The translations under genes and the position numbers were made by a program. This document shows, piece by piece, positions 62,677-64,000 of a stretch of 64,000 bases of DNA. This DNA comes from Limnephilus marmoratus (taxonomy: Eukaryota; Arthropoda; Insecta; Trichoptera; Limnephilidae): contig OU862923.1 of assembly GCA_917880885.1 (NCBI GenBank), positions 26,117,770 to 26,181,769 of the forward strand. Reading direction: 5' to 3'. Under the pieces are notes generated by a model, which saw only the letters and a program-made list of their open reading frames with translations, had not been told where the DNA came from and made no database searches. How positions within the stretch are numbered: position 1 is the stretch's first letter; every line of letters begins with the position of its first letter.

Positions 62677-64000
62677 AAACTATTCATCCAGGCAGAGCGT
62701 GCTGGCGATTGGAACCTTCATTTGTACACTGTGCATGAGATGCTCCCTTTTTTCCACGCAGCTGGACATTTTTTGTATGCTAAGAGCGCACACCTCTACC
62801 TTCAGGATATGATGGCTCTACAAGATCGGATGGATAAAAGTGAATACGACATGTTCACAAAAGGATCCTTCACCATTCGCCGGTCTGACAAGTTTTGGTC
62901 TGGGTTGTGGTCAGACCTAACAATTGAGCAGAAGCTGATGCGATCCATGAAAACCTACGGTGAGTTGACCCAAGGAAGGGGAATCTCCGACAGTGTTCTG
63001 GAAAGGTGGACAACATGAATGGTGTTTATGTTGAACATTTGTGAAGAACTGGAAAGTTTTTGCAGCATCTCATGTCCTACAGCATGTAGACATGAGACCT
63101 TCTCGAATCATCCGAGATAATAGTGATGTGGAAAACCTAAAAAAACTGGTTTGCTCTCCACCCTCCATTTCCCAAAACTGACAGTTTGATTTCTATCAGT
63201 AGTGGTTTACTGGCAGGTCCTGAAATTAATTGCCTACACAGCCCAGAGAGTTGGAACGGAGGGAGTGATGAAGATTGTGGGGCAAATGTACGACAAGGTA
63301 GTAGTTAAGCGGAAAAATAAAGTTACCACGCTGGCATCGATCACCTCAACCGTTGGTCCCGTTCCCGATGTCTCTGTTCAATGAACAAGGGATGCGCAAG
63401 GGCACAAAATCTACTCTGTACTCTGCCTTCACTCCTCTTTCCAGCCACACGCCGATAGATGCCAGCACTTACGTCATTTTGGATGGTGGCTACCTCTTGC
63501 ACAAGGTCGTGTGGCAGCGGAAGAGTATGGTTCGAGCACTTTTGACGCGTTATACCACCTACGTCCGAAACCACTTTGGGAAGAACGTCTCCGTCGTTTT
63601 TGACGGCTACCCCGAAGATGCTACCAAAAAAAAATACCAAAAAAAACCGCGGAAAGACTCCGGCGCTACGCAGCTCATTCCAGCTACGAATTTACGTTCG
63701 ATGAATCCACAGTAATTGAAATTGCTCAAGAGCATGTATTGGGCAATGAGAACAATAAGAGACGCCTTATAACTCTTCTCTGTGACGCCTTTCAGGGAGG
63801 ACGAGAGATCGTCATGATGGCGCTTTCAAAAAGAGCAGTAGCCGATCGGGTCGTCATAGTGGGAGAAGACGTCGACCTGCTCGTTCTTCTCAATGGTTTA
63901 GGTGCTGAAGAGACAAACATTTATCTTCAGAAGAGCACCAAGGGTGAAGCTGGTTGCTGTCACTACTCTACGACCTCCTACAATCACCAGGGCTCCCGGC
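62677..64000 (+). pseudogene. PIN/FEN-like nuclease-related gene of a dispersed arthropod family, broken, cut by window edge
   Basis: The clean first part reads IQAERAGDWNLHLYTVHEML, FFHAAGHFLYAKSAHLYLQD, TIRRSDKFWSGLWSDLTIEQ, LMRSMKTYGELTQGRGISDS and then a TGA at 63016. Coding sense goes on in shifted frames (MVFMLNICEELESF; AQRVGTEGVMKIVGQMYDKV, 63240-63300) to MSLFNEQGMRKGTKSTLYSA (63366 on), YVILDGGYLLHKVVW, NVSVVFDGYP, and after a frameshift in an A run near 63630, FTFDESTVIEIAQEHVLGNE and VVIVGEDVDLLVLLNGLGAE to the edge. The acidic sets ILDGG, VFDGY and GEDVDLLVLL sit as in PIN/FEN-type nucleases (inference). The family occurs in many dispersed copies in arthropods (general knowledge); its function is unknown to me. 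Confidence 0.7.

Overview
The window looks like nuclear DNA of an arthropod, most likely an insect. It is AT-rich, has no bacterial-type operons or dense ORFs, and is built almost entirely from degraded transposable elements typical of arthropod genomes: mariner/Tc1, hAT, PIF/Harbinger, pogo-like, Helitron-like, Penelope-like, R2-like and other LINEs, tRNA-derived SINEs and LTR remnants. The frequent short palindrome taggtaccta is common in Lepidoptera and aphids, but I cannot name the species from the sequence.

Layout. 0-10 kb: LINE ends, a 5'-truncated LINE copy with clear target-site duplications (TSDs), a SINE, a probable solo LTR with TATA box and tandem repeats, and two remnants of one Tc1/mariner-like transposase family. 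10-16 kb: a Helitron-like repeat, tandem duplications and a 2.3 kb non-autonomous hAT element with an 8-bp TSD. 16-24 kb: SINEs, a Harbinger element (transposase plus MADF ORF) inserted in another reading frame, a longer Tc1/mariner-like pseudogene, and repeats carrying small MITEs. 24-31 kb: a Penelope-like element with GIY-YIG endonuclease and a hammerhead-like motif, a tRNA-like SINE, a LINE reverse-transcriptase end and an R2-like LINE with restriction-like endonuclease. 33-39 kb: paired hammerhead-like motifs in an inverted repeat, a pogo-like element, more SINE/LINE copies and a nested insertion. 39-46 kb: foldback repeats, a Helitron-like repeat carrying an array of heat-shock-element units, a hAT element with a perfect 8-bp TSD, and another hAT transposase remnant. 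48.5-49.1 kb: the only good candidate for a host gene, a GC-rich first coding exon on the minus strand ending at a consensus splice donor. 50-58 kb: degenerate tandem repeats, a 25-bp minisatellite, a large perfect-looking foldback and LINE fragments. 59-64 kb: a tRNA-like sequence, an internally deleted mariner, and at the right edge a broken gene with PIN/FEN-like acidic motifs, about 430 bp inside a 310-bp repeat that matches the foldback arms at 55 kb.

The genes do not form a pathway. The most interesting inference is that the foldback at 54.9-55.5 kb and the repeat at 61.9-62.2 kb are terminal inverted repeats of one transposon family whose full-length member carries the PIN-like gene seen at 62.7-64.0 kb. 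The second is the recurrence of hammerhead-ribozyme-like cores beside Penelope-type tails at four loci. The third is a dense heat-shock-element array inside a dispersed repeat. If the exon at 48.5-49.1 kb is real, much of the window to its left may be its intron or downstream intergenic DNA.
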